Part shown: one piece after another, positions 16,306 through 25,412 of the stretch
Position numbering within the stretch: position 1 is the first letter of the stretch
Layout: each line of letters starts with the position of its first letter
Assembly: GCA_030765125.1 (NCBI GenBank)
Contig: JAVCDD010000175.1
Location: forward strand, 1 to 38,152
DNA: 38,152 bases
Reading direction: 5' to 3'
From: Candidatus Hatepunaea meridiana
GTDB taxonomy: Bacteria > Electryoneota > AABM5-125-24 > Hatepunaeales > Hatepunaeaceae
Position numbers and translations under genes: made by a program
The notes under the pieces: generated by a model
The model's input: the letters and a program-made list of their open reading frames with translations, nothing else
Told to the model about the DNA's origin: nothing
Database searches by the model: none

Positions 16306-17667
16306 GTGGGGAATACGCAAGTTCAAAATAATATTGAAACATCCGTTATTTACTGTGGCGACTGCCTTCAGAAGTTGAAGGATTTTCCTGATGAATCCAT
16401 TAATCTGGTTTATATCGATCCTCCATTTAATTCAAATCGTAATTACGAGGCATTCTGGGGGGATCGAAAAGAAAAACGCGCATTTGATGATAGGTTCGGA
16501 GATGCGGAACACTATATAAACTGGATGACTCCCAGGCTTATTCAACTTGCGAGATCGATAAAACATACGGGTAGTTTCTATTACCATTGCGATTGGCATG
16601 CTTCTCATTATGTGAAAGTCCGCTTAGATCAACTATTCGGTTTTAACAATTTTCTTTCAGAGATTGTATGGTGTTATAGAGAAAGAGGAATTAGCAAGAA
16701 GTACTGGAATAGAAAACATGATACTATCTTTGCGTATGCAAAATCATTTGGTAAGCATATATTTAATTCTTCAGATGTATTAGAACCTTACTCTGATGAG
16801 TATCTGAAGAAATTCAAGTATTCCGATGGAAATGGTAATTATATGATTAGGGGGAAGAATATAAACGGTAGTCCTGTTCAACGAGCAGATGGATTGACGC
16901 CAAAAACGGAGGAAAAATACCCTGACTTAACGTACAGACAATATGTTAAGGACGGTATATTACCATTAGACTGGTGGGTTTTACCCTTATTAAACAAAGC
17001 TTCTTCTGAAAGGTTAGGGTATCCTACACAGAAACCGCTTACACTACTTGATAGAATTGTGAAAGCATCTTCAAAACCGGGTGATATTGTTCTTGATGCA
17101 TTTTGTGGATGTGGTACAACTTTAGTAGCAGCACAACGATTAGGCAGAAAGTGGATTGGTATTGATATTTCACCGACTGCTTGTAGAGTTATGGGTAAGC
17201 GATTATCGGATGTTTTCGGTCTAAAAGAAGGAATAGATTTCTTCATACGTGATCTGCCCAAAACTATCGAAGAGTTGATGAAATATCCTCCATTCGAGTT
17301 CCAGAATTGGGCGATTAATGCATTAGGAGGTATTCCATCGGCGCGGAAAGTCGGCGATATGGGTATAGATGGCTATTTATATCCCTCTGATGTTGAATTG
17401 AAAAAGGAAAAAGGTGATGATCTCTTCGGCGCTATTGACAGAAGGTATCCCGTACAAGTAAAACAACACCAAGCTGGAAGACCGGATATGGATAAATTTG
17501 AAACGGCTATGCGCCGCGATGGCAGGTCTTTAGGATTTTTCGTTGCGTTAAGCTTCAGTAAACCCGCAATGGATGAAATAGATCGTGTTAAACGGGATGA
17601 GCAACTAATAATTATCCCATTAACCGCTCAACAAATAATTGACGAAGAAACAAAGCTTAATATATAG
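16306..17667 (+). CDS. DNA methyltransferase fused to an Mrr-like restriction endonuclease domain
   Basis: A 453-residue protein. GTG 16306 is chosen over GTG 16300 because GGAG (16294-16297) is well spaced only for 16306. The N-terminal part is a beta-class N4-cytosine/N6-adenine methyltransferase: DPPF at 38-41 precedes the SAM motif DAFCGCG (FCGCG at 266-270). After about residue 325 a second domain begins, with FQNWAINALGG, Asp355 in GDMGIDGY and QVKQH at 384-388, the D...QxK arrangement of Mrr-type PD-(D/E)XK nucleases. A single polypeptide may therefore both methylate and cut. The next gene is a second methyltransferase, as expected for an asymmetric recognition site. Specificity cannot be read from the sequence. 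Confidence 0.85.
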   Translation: MGNTQVQNNIETSVIYCGDCLQKLKDFPDESINLVYIDPPFNSNRNYEAFWGDRKEKRAFDDRFGDAEHYINWMTPRLIQLARSIKHTGSFYYHCDWHASHYVKVRLDQLFGFNNFLSEIVWCYRERGISKKYWNRKHDTIFAYAKSFGKHIFNSSDVLEPYSDEYLKKFKYSDGNGNYMIRGKNINGSPVQRADGLTPKTEEKYPDLTYRQYVKDGILPLDWWVLPLLNKASSERLGYPTQKPLTLLDRIVKASSKPGDIVLDAFCGCGTTLVAAQRLGRKWIGIDISPTACRVMGKRLSDVFGLKEGIDFFIRDLPKTIEELMKYPPFEFQNWAINALGGIPSARKVGDMGIDGYLYPSDVELKKEKGDDLFGAIDRRYPVQVKQHQAGRPDMDKFETAMRRDGRSLGFFVALSFSKPAMDEIDRVKRDEQLIIIPLTAQQIIDEETKLNI

Positions 17668-17691
17668 TATGCAATTACATCGAACTCGATC

Positions 17692-18573
17692 ATGATAGAA
17701 ACTATATCTGGAGATTGCCTGACTTGCCTTGATAATATAGACTATGGCAAGTTTGATTTAACGTTTTTAGATCCTCCTTTTAACCAGGGTAAGGAATACC
17801 GGAATCATAAGGATAATCTTCCGGAATCTGTTTACTGGGAGTGGATGAAAGATGTATGTCGGAAGATATTGGAATTGTCTTCGGATGGCGCAGCGCTCTA
17901 TTTTCTGCAGCGTGAAAAGAACACAGGAGAAGTACTTCGCATAATCAAGGAAACCGGATGGACATTACAGAATTTGGTAATCTGGAAGAAGAATACATCT
18001 GCGATTCCTGGAATGTATCGATTTGGAAAGCACTATCAGATTATAGCTTTCGCAACCAAAGGAAGCAGACCGCGAGTTTTTCACTGGTTACGGATTGATC
18101 CACCTCTGCCGAACGCTTACCGTTTTCAGAGAAAAGATGGGGTTTATTTAACTGACGTATGGGATGATATCAGAGAATTAACATCAGGATATTTTGCCGG
18201 TGATGAAGCTCTCCGCGCAGAAAACGGAGAACGCATCCATAAACAGCAATCCCCTATTCATTTGTTGCTGCGTATCTTATTATCTTCTACAAATCCAGGT
18301 GATCTGGTGTTGGATCCTTTTGCCGGGACGGGAACTACATCAGTTGTTGCGCAGCAGCTTCAACGTAGAAGTGTTGGTATTGAAATAGATGAGGAAAACG
18401 TTATTGCCAAAAAGGAGCGGATTGAAGATTTTAGGAAATCGGATGATATATTGCGATATGCTGATTATTATGCTTATACACCTGAAATTGAGAATATTTG
18501 GGGGCAACAGCCAAAGAGAAGTAAATTATATCAAGGAAGATCACAACTACACTTATCTTGTACTGGGTCGTAG
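17692..18573 (+). CDS. Site-specific DNA methyltransferase (beta class)
   Basis: A 293-residue methyltransferase with DPPF at 27-30 and the SAM-binding DPFAGTGTT starting at residue 208, the beta-class motif order. Motifs such as WKKNTSAIPGMYRFGKHYQ and the QQSPIHLLLRIL stretch fit DNA adenine/cytosine-N4 methylases. It begins 24 bp after the methyltransferase-nuclease gene, so the two are probably co-transcribed and protect different strands of one target. No separate specificity subunit or other nuclease is present nearby. Confidence 0.88.
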   Translation: MIETISGDCLTCLDNIDYGKFDLTFLDPPFNQGKEYRNHKDNLPESVYWEWMKDVCRKILELSSDGAALYFLQREKNTGEVLRIIKETGWTLQNLVIWKKNTSAIPGMYRFGKHYQIIAFATKGSRPRVFHWLRIDPPLPNAYRFQRKDGVYLTDVWDDIRELTSGYFAGDEALRAENGERIHKQQSPIHLLLRILLSSTNPGDLVLDPFAGTGTTSVVAQQLQRRSVGIEIDEENVIAKKERIEDFRKSDDILRYADYYAYTPEIENIWGQQPKRSKLYQGRSQLHLSCTGS

Positions 18574-18679
18574 TAATGTTGTATTCTATTTGGTAAAAAC
18601 ATGAGAATCCCAGAGTTAAGGTTAAAATCTGTTTGTATTTTAGAAACTGAAATTTCACAATTTAATAGAGGATTCTGTA

Positions 18680-19645
18680 ATGCATTTACATGAAACTCGC
18701 CCAAAACTTCCTAAAAAGGCATGGTCAACGTTGATTTACCTCATTGAAGAGGTTAGGTTACGTTGGTATATTATCATCTTTTCTATGGTTGTTTTAATTT
18801 GGGGCTTTTTATATTATTGCTTTACAGCAATAGGCCACGGGATTGGTTTAAATGGTATTCCATTAGTGAATATTTCTTTATGGAATTCACTTTATTTTAG
18901 TGTTGTTACTATTTCGTCGTTGGGTTATGGTGATATGCATCCAGTTGGAATTTCTAAGTTATTTGTGTGCTTAGAGGTTCTTATAGGTTTCGTTATTATG
19001 GGAATACTGCTTGCAAAGTTATCTTCTTTTCGGCTTTCTTATCATGTGACAAGGTTATTTAGCAGCGAAACACAAAAGAGGTTAGATGGATATTCCGAAG
19101 AATTCGAGAGTTTAGTACCACAGATGATACAATCCAGGAAAATGATTGAAAATACTTTCAGAGCAACACCGGATATGCGACCTACACAAGAACCATCTGA
19201 TGTTGATACTTATTTTTCAATAAAAATGGCTAGTATTCACAGCTTTTCATTAGGGCTATATAATTATATTACGTATGAAATTGAACACACTGACTTTTTT
19301 GCTGTAGCTCCTCCAGAGAGTCTAATTCGGGTCGCTAGAGCCATTGATCAGGTATTTAATCTGTTAAATAATGCTGTTATTGGCATGACAGCTGAGGCGA
19401 GGACAGTTCTTCTTAAACCTGAGAACAGAAAGCGAATTTTAGAGTCTGTGGATTTCCACAAAGCAATATGTGATAATGTTAACAATAAGTGTGCGAATGA
19501 AAATGTTAAAGCGGAGTTTTCATTAGTAAAACAAACGTGTAATAATTCGCCAGAAAGCTTCTTTGCAACACCAACCGTAGCTGCTGACCAACCAGATCAA
19601 ATGCCTATTACAGCAGATCAACCTATTTCAAGGGGAGTAAAATGA
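18680..19645 (+). CDS. K+-channel-like membrane protein (two-TM, ion_trans_2)
   Basis: A 321-residue protein. TM1 is at about 30-50, a pore helix and selectivity filter SSLGYGD at 79-85, and TM2 at about 95-113. This is the 2TM potassium channel layout. The C-terminal 200 residues are cytosolic, mostly helical and not a recognisable RCK/TrkA-N domain, so the gating ligand is unknown. Its stop overlaps the start of the GIY-YIG gene by 4 bp (ATGA), implying that the two are made together. Its place beside a restriction-modification pair suggests a defence context, which is inference only. Confidence 0.8.
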   Translation: MHLHETRPKLPKKAWSTLIYLIEEVRLRWYIIIFSMVVLIWGFLYYCFTAIGHGIGLNGIPLVNISLWNSLYFSVVTISSLGYGDMHPVGISKLFVCLEVLIGFVIMGILLAKLSSFRLSYHVTRLFSSETQKRLDGYSEEFESLVPQMIQSRKMIENTFRATPDMRPTQEPSDVDTYFSIKMASIHSFSLGLYNYITYEIEHTDFFAVAPPESLIRVARAIDQVFNLLNNAVIGMTAEARTVLLKPENRKRILESVDFHKAICDNVNNKCANENVKAEFSLVKQTCNNSPESFFATPTVAADQPDQMPITADQPISRGVK

Positions 19646-19992
19646 ACGTAGAATGGATCAAGTGCCAAGGCGATGTTTGGTGCAACCTCTCAACGGTTAA
19701 CCTGGAACATTCCCATTTCAACAACATGTCAGGTGTCTATGTTATCTGGCATGGTGGGAGTAATCCATCAACGGTATATGTAGGTCAGGGATTTATTCGG
19801 GATCGGTTAAAGGCACACCGGAATAAACCAGAAATCCAACAATACCAATCCATAAACTTATATGTAACATGGGCAGCGGCTCCAGATAACCAACTCGATG
19901 GGATTGAAAGATATCTTGCTGATAGCTTACAGCCAAAAGAAGGATCTTCTCACCCTAATGCAACACCGATTCCAGTTAATTCCCCATGGTGA
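19642..19992 (+). CDS. GIY-YIG domain protein
   Basis: A 116-residue single-domain protein. GVYVIW (31-36) and TVYVGQG (44-50) correspond to the GIY and YIG strands, IRDRLKAH supplies the conserved Arg, and Glu89 in DGIERYLAD matches the catalytic Glu position. A short C-terminal tail with HPN follows. The nuclease residues look intact, so DNA or RNA cleavage is plausible. It is translationally coupled to the channel gene, and its 3' end lies within 6 bp of the chosen glyA start. Confidence 0.75.
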   Translation: MNVEWIKCQGDVWCNLSTVNLEHSHFNNMSGVYVIWHGGSNPSTVYVGQGFIRDRLKAHRNKPEIQQYQSINLYVTWAAAPDNQLDGIERYLADSLQPKEGSSHPNATPIPVNSPW

Positions 19993-19997
19993 TATCT

Positions 19998-21287
19998 ATG
20001 CAAAACCTAAAACAACAATACCCAGAAATCTACGCCGCCATCCGCGATGAGACGCGGCGGCAGACCGAAACACTCGAGATGATCGCTTCCGAGAACTTCG
20101 TCAGCCTGCCGGTTCTCGAAGCGCTCGGATCGGTGATGACTAATAAGTATGCTGAGGGCTACCCGAGGCACCGGTACTATGGCGGATGCGAACACGTTGA
20201 TGTCGTCGAAGGCAAGGCTCGCTTCAATGTCAAGAAGCTGTTTAATGCCAAATACGCAAACGTGCAGCCTCACTCCGGCAGCCAGGCTAATATGGCGGCA
20301 TACCTGACGCTCGCCAAGCCGGGCGATACCATTATGGGGATGCACCTCAACCACGGTGGTCATCTGACCCACGGTAGTCCGGTAAACTTCTCCGGACGGC
20401 TGTTTAACGTCGTTGCTTACACCATATCCCCTGATACAGGGCGAATTGACTACGACGAGATGGCGAAACTGGCGCGAGAACATAAGCCTCGTTTCATCGT
20501 GTCAGGCGCTTCAGCTTATCCACGTATCATCGAATTCGATCGCATTAAGGAAATATGCGATGATGTCGGGTGCTATCATATAGCTGACATTGCCCACATC
20601 GCTGGACTGGTGGCGACAGGACTTCATCCCGATCCGTTGCCCTATACTGACATAGTTACGTCAACCACCCATAAGACGCTCAGAGGTCCCCGCGGTGGGT
20701 TGATACTGACCAATGTCGAGGGCGGTGAGTTGATGCTGCCTAATATGCCTAAACCCAAGACAATGCCGGAAGCCATCGACGCCTGGGTATTTCCCGGCTG
20801 TCAGGGTGGTCCGCTGATGCACGTTATCGCCGCCAAGGCGGTTGCGTTCATTGAAGCTCGCAAGCCGGAATTCAAGGAATACCAGCAGCAGGTCATCAAG
20901 AACGCGGCTGTTCTGGCGGAAACGCTGCTTGCTGAAGACTTCAAGCTGGTAACCGGCGGTACGGATAATCACTTGATCCTGATGGACCTTGCGCCGCGAG
21001 GACTGACGGGTAGAGCGTCTGAAAGAGCGCTCGAAAATGCAGGAATAACCACCAATAAGAATATGGTTCCAAACGATCCGCAGAAGCCGTTTATAACATC
21101 CGGCATTCGTCTCGGCACACCCGCGCTGACTACTCGCGGTATGAAGGAAGACGAGATGCGCCGGATAGGGAAGATGATCTCTTATGTATTGAGCGATCTC
21201 GAAGATGAAGAACGGCAGAAGAAGACTCGCAGCGAAGTAGAGGAACTCTGCAAGCGTTTCAAGTTTTACGAAATTCCACCGGAGTAG
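19998..21287 (+). CDS. glyA: Serine hydroxymethyltransferase
   Basis: A 429-residue PLP enzyme that converts serine and tetrahydrofolate to glycine and methylene-tetrahydrofolate. The family signature is unmistakable: [41 protein letters not shown], and the PLP lysine Lys226 in [14 protein letters not shown] place the start at ATG 19998, where a weak GGTGAT lies upstream; ATG 19986 in the same frame is possible and would overlap the GIY-YIG gene. It is followed by nrdR, a common housekeeping pairing. Confidence 0.97.
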   Translation: MQNLKQQYPEIYAAIRDETRRQTETLEMIASENFVSLPVLEALGSVMTNKYAEGYPRHRYYGGCEHVDVVEGKARFNVKKLFNAKYANVQPHSGSQANMAAYLTLAKPGDTIMGMHLNHGGHLTHGSPVNFSGRLFNVVAYTISPDTGRIDYDEMAKLAREHKPRFIVSGASAYPRIIEFDRIKEICDDVGCYHIADIAHIAGLVATGLHPDPLPYTDIVTSTTHKTLRGPRGGLILTNVEGGELMLPNMPKPKTMPEAIDAWVFPGCQGGPLMHVIAAKAVAFIEARKPEFKEYQQQVIKNAAVLAETLLAEDFKLVTGGTDNHLILMDLAPRGLTGRASERALENAGITTNKNMVPNDPQKPFITSGIRLGTPALTTRGMKEDEMRRIGKMISYVLSDLEDEERQKKTRSEVEELCKRFKFYEIPPE

Positions 21288-21305
21288 AATCATCGGATAT
21301 ACCAG

Positions 21306-21749
21306 ATGAAATGCCCCTTCTGCGGACACCTCGATGACAAGGTTGTAGACTCCCGTTCCAAGCGTGAGGGCGCGGCAACCAGACGGCGGCGAGAATGCTT
21401 GAATTGCGGTGAGCGCTTTACCACTTGTGAGTACATCGAAGCCGCTCCGCTGGTTATCCTGAAGAGTGATGGCTACAACGAATCATTTGACCGAGGGAAA
21501 CTGAAGCAGGGAATTGTCATCGCCTTAGCCAAACGACCGGTTTCGATTAAGGACATTGACCGGATTGTAACTGAGATCGAGGAACAGTGCCACGGATCTG
21601 GTAACCAACAGGTTACTTCGCAGGAAATCGGTGAAATGGTAATGGAGAAGCTGAAAGCGCTTGATGAGGTAGCTTATATACGATTTGCTTCGGTTTATCG
21701 GAGGTTTAAGGATGCTGGGGAATTTAGGAAAGAGTTGGAACGGATGTAG
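21306..21749 (+). CDS. nrdR: Transcriptional repressor NrdR
   Basis: A 147-residue regulator of ribonucleotide reductase genes. The N-terminal zinc ribbon uses C3, C6, C31 and C34 and is followed by an ATP-cone domain (about 49-139). The conserved CPFCG, VDSR and RRRRECLNCGERFTT strings are all present. The usual TTYE has Cys in place of Tyr (TTCE), a minor variation. It starts 18 bp after glyA, so the two probably share a transcript. No ribonucleotide reductase gene is in the window. Confidence 0.96.
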   Translation: MKCPFCGHLDDKVVDSRSKREGAATRRRRECLNCGERFTTCEYIEAAPLVILKSDGYNESFDRGKLKQGIVIALAKRPVSIKDIDRIVTEIEEQCHGSGNQQVTSQEIGEMVMEKLKALDEVAYIRFASVYRRFKDAGEFRKELERM

Positions 21750-21767
21750 ATTAATCTACTATTAGTA

Positions 21768-21845
21768 TAAAGTAACAAGCAACAAGTAACTGGTAACAAA
21801 TACAGCTTTCTACCTGTAACTTGCTACTTGCTACTTGATACTTTA
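21768..21845. repeat. Imperfect inverted repeat between nrdR and nuoJ
   Basis: taaagtaacaagcaacaagtaac is loosely complementary to the later cttgctacttgctacttgatacttta. Both arms consist of short near-repeats of caagta/tacttg. It is likely another dispersed element, with no T-tract immediately after it. Confidence 0.55.
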
Positions 21846-21883
21846 CAATTCAACATACATTTAGTCTATAAATACAAATAAAT

Positions 21884-22408
21884 ATGGAACTAACCCTATT
21901 CATAATAACTGCGCTGGTCGCATTAGGATCGGCGATTATGGTCATCACGCGTAAGAGCCCGATTATTTCGGTTCTGTTTTTAGTGTTGACCTTTTTTTGC
22001 CTGGCTGTTTTCTACGTAATGCTGGGCGCTCAATTCATTGCGGCTATGCAGATTATCGTATACGCCGGCGCTATTATGGTTCTCTTCCTGTTCGTGCTGA
22101 TGCTGCTGAACCTGCGCGGCGATCAAAACTGGGAAGTCAGCGGTCCGCTTAGGAAATGGCTGGGCTGGATTGCAGCAGGCGGCGTTTTGCTGGTTGTAAT
22201 AACCGCAATTCAGAGTGTTACCGGCTTCAACACCGAGCTTGATCCGGCGGTTGGAACCGTATCCTCCATTGGCGACGCATTATTCAATCGATTCTTACTG
22301 CCGTTTGAGATAGTATCCGTAATGCTGCTGGGCGCTATTATCGGCGTCGTGGCAATGGTCAAACGGAAGCCGTCAACGGAAGATGAAGAAGAAGGAGGTG
22401 AAGCCTGA
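21884..22408 (+). CDS. nuoJ: NADH-quinone oxidoreductase subunit J
   Basis: A 174-residue integral membrane subunit of respiratory complex I, five hydrophobic segments. The NuoJ hallmark in the third helix is present ([20 protein letters not shown]), followed by [11 protein letters not shown]. The stop overlaps the nuoK start by one base (22408). Neither nuoH nor nuoI precedes it here, so the complex I genes are not in one continuous operon. Confidence 0.95.
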   Translation: MELTLFIITALVALGSAIMVITRKSPIISVLFLVLTFFCLAVFYVMLGAQFIAAMQIIVYAGAIMVLFLFVLMLLNLRGDQNWEVSGPLRKWLGWIAAGGVLLVVITAIQSVTGFNTELDPAVGTVSSIGDALFNRFLLPFEIVSVMLLGAIIGVVAMVKRKPSTEDEEEGGEA

Positions 22409-22713
22409 TGACGCTAAGTATAGGATATTATCTCTGGTTATCAGCGCTGCTGTTCTGCATCGGAGTAGCCGGTGTGTTGACGCGTCGCAATGCGCTTATA
22501 ATCTTTATGTCTATCGAACTGATGTTGAACGCCGTCAATTTGACCTTCATCGCCTTCAGCCGTTACTTATCGAACGTTGACGGTCAGGTGTTTGTCTTTT
22601 TCATTATGGCGGTAGCGGCTGCTGAAGTGGCTGTTGGGTTAGCGATAATCGTGACTATCTTTCGTCATAAGGAAAGTGTTGATATTGATAAAATTAATTT
22701 GATGAAGTGGTGA
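22408..22713 (+). CDS. nuoK: NADH-quinone oxidoreductase subunit K
   Basis: A 101-residue complex I membrane subunit with three helices. [16 protein letters not shown] carries the conserved Glu of TM2, and [13 protein letters not shown] that of TM3, both part of the proton-transfer path. A strong GGAGGTGA (from 22394) precedes ATG 22408. nuoL would normally follow at once but is 7.6 kb away, at 30323. Confidence 0.96.
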   Translation: MTLSIGYYLWLSALLFCIGVAGVLTRRNALIIFMSIELMLNAVNLTFIAFSRYLSNVDGQVFVFFIMAVAAAEVAVGLAIIVTIFRHKESVDIDKINLMKW

Positions 22714-22736
22714 ATCTTTTTGATTTTTTGATTGCT

Positions 22737-22792
22737 ATGTTGCTGTATTGCTAAATAATGTTAAACAATATAGCAATATAGCAATACAACAT
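22737..22792. repeat. Imperfect AT-rich inverted repeat after nuoK
   Basis: atgttgctgtattgct and its near-complement agcaatatagcaatacaacat can pair. The element lies directly after nuoK at the point where nuoL would be expected, and may mark the left edge of the inserted block. A weak terminator role is possible. Confidence 0.5.
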
Positions 22793-22885
22793 TTTATTAT
22801 TAACCCAACCATTAAATCGATATGGAAAAACTTGGGTGGGGCGTTTCTATTCCATCCAGGTTACTCTGTTTATCAGAAGAAATAT

Positions 22886-23491
22886 ATGAATACTAAACAA
22901 CTCTTATACATTATTTCAGTGCTATTAATCTTCAGCGTCATCATCGGTTGCGAGGAAGAGGATGAAACTCCGACTTCACCAGGACCATCGGAGTATCTCT
23001 ATTCGATAGCAATGTCGGATCAATGGGTCTATGTTCGCGAGGCTTATGATAACAACGAATTACTTTATCGCAATACGGACACCGCAGTAATAGACAGCGA
23101 ACTGGTTTGGGGTGGATCGTACTGGTACGGTTTTCAAGGTGCGGATTCTGTTTTCTGGCGCAATGGTGTTGATGGAGTGTGGCGGCTCTGTTTCAACCAG
23201 AGTCACCCGATGGGAATTGCAGAGCAATACTATGCCTATCCTGCTGATGCAGGTGATATGTGGTATGTTGAGTCCGAAGATGACAGCATCAGCGTAGTCT
23301 CAACTACCGAATCGATAGAAGTCCCTGCCGGAATGTTCGATGGTTGTTATTATTACCGTATCAGGCGAATTGACGAAAGCCGCCGTCAATGGGTCTGGAT
23401 CAAACCCGGAGTGGGAATCGTGCAGGACAGCTCGATGCAGATTGTCAATGATGATACATTGAAGTCGGTGATGAGGTTGAAGCAGTTGTAG
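22886..23491 (+). CDS. Lipoprotein of unknown function (paralogue of 24783)
   Basis: A 201-residue protein from ATG 22886 (the longer frame to 22748 translates repeat DNA). The signal peptide ends in a lipobox (FSVIIGC) followed by an acidic, proline-rich linker. The body is a beta-rich domain with aromatic motifs (SDQWVYVRE, WIKPGVGIVQ). The gene at 24783 shares its layout: VPAG.F..C before a W.KPGVG.V strand. The two are diverged copies of the same secreted family. The function is unknown. Confidence 0.7.
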   Translation: MNTKQLLYIISVLLIFSVIIGCEEEDETPTSPGPSEYLYSIAMSDQWVYVREAYDNNELLYRNTDTAVIDSELVWGGSYWYGFQGADSVFWRNGVDGVWRLCFNQSHPMGIAEQYYAYPADAGDMWYVESEDDSISVVSTTESIEVPAGMFDGCYYYRIRRIDESRRQWVWIKPGVGIVQDSSMQIVNDDTLKSVMRLKQL

Positions 23492-23513
23492 CGGGGCGAT
23501 TTAGCAGAGTACT

Positions 23514-23589
23514 GAGTGCGCGCTTCAGCGCGTGTTAGCTATATACTTCATTATAAAGACTATACGTCCCGAAGTTTCGGGACGCACTC
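23514..23589. repeat. Composite palindromic repeat
   Basis: The outer arms gagtgcg (23514-23520) and cgcactc (23583-23589) enclose the 20-bp module also found at 15156. An inner hairpin cgtcccgaa-gt-ttcgggacg (23565-23584) resembles the palindrome at 16211. Two repeat modules seen separately elsewhere are joined here. Confidence 0.8.
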
Positions 23590-23617
23590 TGAACCTATTT
23601 TCCAAAGGGAATCACAA

Positions 23618-23956
23618 ATGGAACCTGAAGAAAAAGTTAAAGTTGTCAAGTTCGAGGAACTTAAATTCTCACCGACCAAGCGTGAGGGAGTTACGGCAGC
23701 GAAAATGATCCGCTCTGCGGACAGTTCCTCGCAGAATATCGTTATCGTGGAACTCGATGCTAATGCAAGCATCGAGGATCGCGAGACGAGTCGCAGTGAG
23801 AGCATCTATATCCTGCAGGGCGCTGTCGATGTGATTTACGAGGGGAAAAAGGAGCTGCTGTTATCCGGCGACCTGGTCTATTTCCCGGCAGGCTCATCGC
23901 ACGAACTGATACCACGGCGGTCGCCTTGTAAGTTACTGCTGATATTCTCAGGATAG
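23618..23956 (+). CDS. Small cupin-domain protein
   Basis: A 112-residue single cupin. ATG 23618 follows AAAGGGA; the longer open frame from 23516 reads through the composite repeat and is rejected. The barrel is recognisable from SESIYILQGAVDVIYEG, then LLSGDLVYFPAGSSHELIP, corresponding to cupin motifs 1 and 2. The classic motif 1 histidines are replaced (SRSESIY), and only one His remains in motif 2 (SSHEL), so metal binding and catalysis are uncertain. It may bind a small molecule. Confidence 0.75.
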   Translation: MEPEEKVKVVKFEELKFSPTKREGVTAAKMIRSADSSSQNIVIVELDANASIEDRETSRSESIYILQGAVDVIYEGKKELLLSGDLVYFPAGSSHELIPRRSPCKLLLIFSG

Positions 23957-23981
23957 GAAATTTCATTCTAATCCCTGGTAG

Positions 23982-24001
23982 GACAGACACTCCTGTCTGT
24001 C
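23982..24001. repeat. Hairpin repeat (gacagaca, ctcc loop, tgtctgtc)
   Basis: A perfect 8-bp stem with a pyrimidine tetraloop, 25 bp after the cupin stop and 17 bp before the next start. It is the same type as 15120-15139, with stem bases that differ in a compensated way. Confidence 0.75.
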
Positions 24002-24018
24002 ACCTTATAATAACCGAA

Positions 24019-24630
24019 ATGAATGAGAAAACAATGCCAAAAGAACCTGTTGAATTCATAGACCGCGATCATCCTGTAGCGGAAAACTTTTACAAAATAG
24101 TTGATTCGTACACCGGTCGTAATCTAAAAACAATGCGCAATAAAATAAACAAGCTCATTGAAAAGGATCCTGATTTCCTCGATACTTATGGATTGTTATC
24201 GGAAATCGAATTGAAGGATATGCACATCATCAAATATGTAAGGTTGTTAGAGGGCGCTTACAAACGTGCGATTGCGATGATAACGGATAAGGATGACAAT
24301 TGGCCCGATGTAATGGAGTGGGCTTGGATGGAAAACCGGCACGTAATTCGAGCTATCCTGAATTGGGCTATTGCGATTTGGAGGGAGGGGAACCTCGATG
24401 AAGCGCTCGACATTTTCCGCAAGCTGTTGCGCAGTAATCCGGGAGACAACGCTGGAGCACGGCATTATATCTTGGCGATTCTTATGAAAATGAGCTTTGA
24501 CAATTTTGATAAGAAATTTGACAGAGGCGGCTACTACGATCAGGAAATAATGGATTGGTTCGATAAACATTGTAAAGAGTTCCCGGACGATTTTGATTGG
24601 TGGGATAAGTGGTGTGATGAGAATTTGTAG
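24019..24630 (+). CDS. TPR-like helical repeat protein
   Basis: A 203-residue cytosolic protein with no signal peptide. Helical pairs include RHVIRAILNWAIAIWREGNLDEA followed by FRKLLRSNPGDN, which is a TPR unit. The C-terminus is acidic and rich in Trp (DDFDWWDKWCDEN). ATG 24034 is an alternative start. Its function is unknown; the position between a cupin and a lipoprotein in an accessory block gives no clear clue. Confidence 0.65.
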   Translation: MNEKTMPKEPVEFIDRDHPVAENFYKIVDSYTGRNLKTMRNKINKLIEKDPDFLDTYGLLSEIELKDMHIIKYVRLLEGAYKRAIAMITDKDDNWPDVMEWAWMENRHVIRAILNWAIAIWREGNLDEALDIFRKLLRSNPGDNAGARHYILAILMKMSFDNFDKKFDRGGYYDQEIMDWFDKHCKEFPDDFDWWDKWCDENL

Positions 24631-24782
24631 GGATTTATAGGAGGCAATATACAAACCGTGCCGTTATAAATCCTCGTGTGACGGAAAATCCCTGTGTGTC
24701 AGCTATTTGACTGATCTTACGATAAAAGATATTAACAGTGAAGTTAAAACCGTTACAATTCAAGAGAAACAAGGAGAGAACA

Positions 24783-25391
24783 ATGTTGAGTAATTATATC
24801 AAATCACTGCTCGTTTTAACCTTGATCTTTGCACTCTCTGGCTGTAATAGAGTAAGAGACAACGATACTATAAAGCCGCTCGCTGTTGGTAACTACTGGA
24901 CATACGATGTAGAAAATCATATCGATGGTTCTCCCGATCCCGTTAACACCATTGAACACACCATAAAAATAGAGGAAGAGATCATCTGGGACGGGCACAC
25001 TTGGTATGGAAATAAAAGGGATGGAGCTGGCGAATATCACCGCAATGCAGAGGAGGGTATATATATTCTCCAGTTCGATGATGATCATCCGGATGGTGAA
25101 GCTAAATTACTGTTTGAATATCCCATCAAGGTCGGAACCAGTTGGACGGTCAGATCGGGAACCTATATTACGACAACAGTTGTGGAAGCCATCGATGAAA
25201 CTGTAACTGTTCCGGCGGGAGTATTTTATGACTGTTTATGCTGTGAGGCGATAATGCCTGATATCCCTGATATGGCAATGCCCGTTAGAATGACTTCCTG
25301 GATCAAACCCGGCGTTGGTACTGTTAAAACGGAAATGAATGGTGGCAACTGGCGGTCATTCTTCCTCCTGAAAAAGTATCATGTGAAATAG
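24783..25391 (+). CDS. Lipoprotein of unknown function (paralogue of 22886)
   Basis: A 202-residue protein from ATG 24783, preceded by AAGGAGAG. The lipobox is FALSGC. It is a beta-rich protein with AVGNYWTYDV near the N-terminus, VPAGVFYDCL in the middle and SWIKPGVGTVK near the end, the same skeleton as the lipoprotein at 22886 but well diverged. The YWTY/VPAG/GVG pattern recurs in FCB lipoproteins of unknown role. A hairpin follows 22 bp after the stop. Confidence 0.7.
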   Translation: MLSNYIKSLLVLTLIFALSGCNRVRDNDTIKPLAVGNYWTYDVENHIDGSPDPVNTIEHTIKIEEEIIWDGHTWYGNKRDGAGEYHRNAEEGIYILQFDDDHPDGEAKLLFEYPIKVGTSWTVRSGTYITTTVVEAIDETVTVPAGVFYDCLCCEAIMPDIPDMAMPVRMTSWIKPGVGTVKTEMNGGNWRSFFLLKKYHVK

Positions 25392-25412
25392 GGTGTAACT
25401 TAAGTCACGTAG

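Noticed and set aside
20661..21329. 222-codon open frame on the minus strand within glyA and nrdR
   Set aside because: It is a shadow of conserved coding sequence on the other strand.
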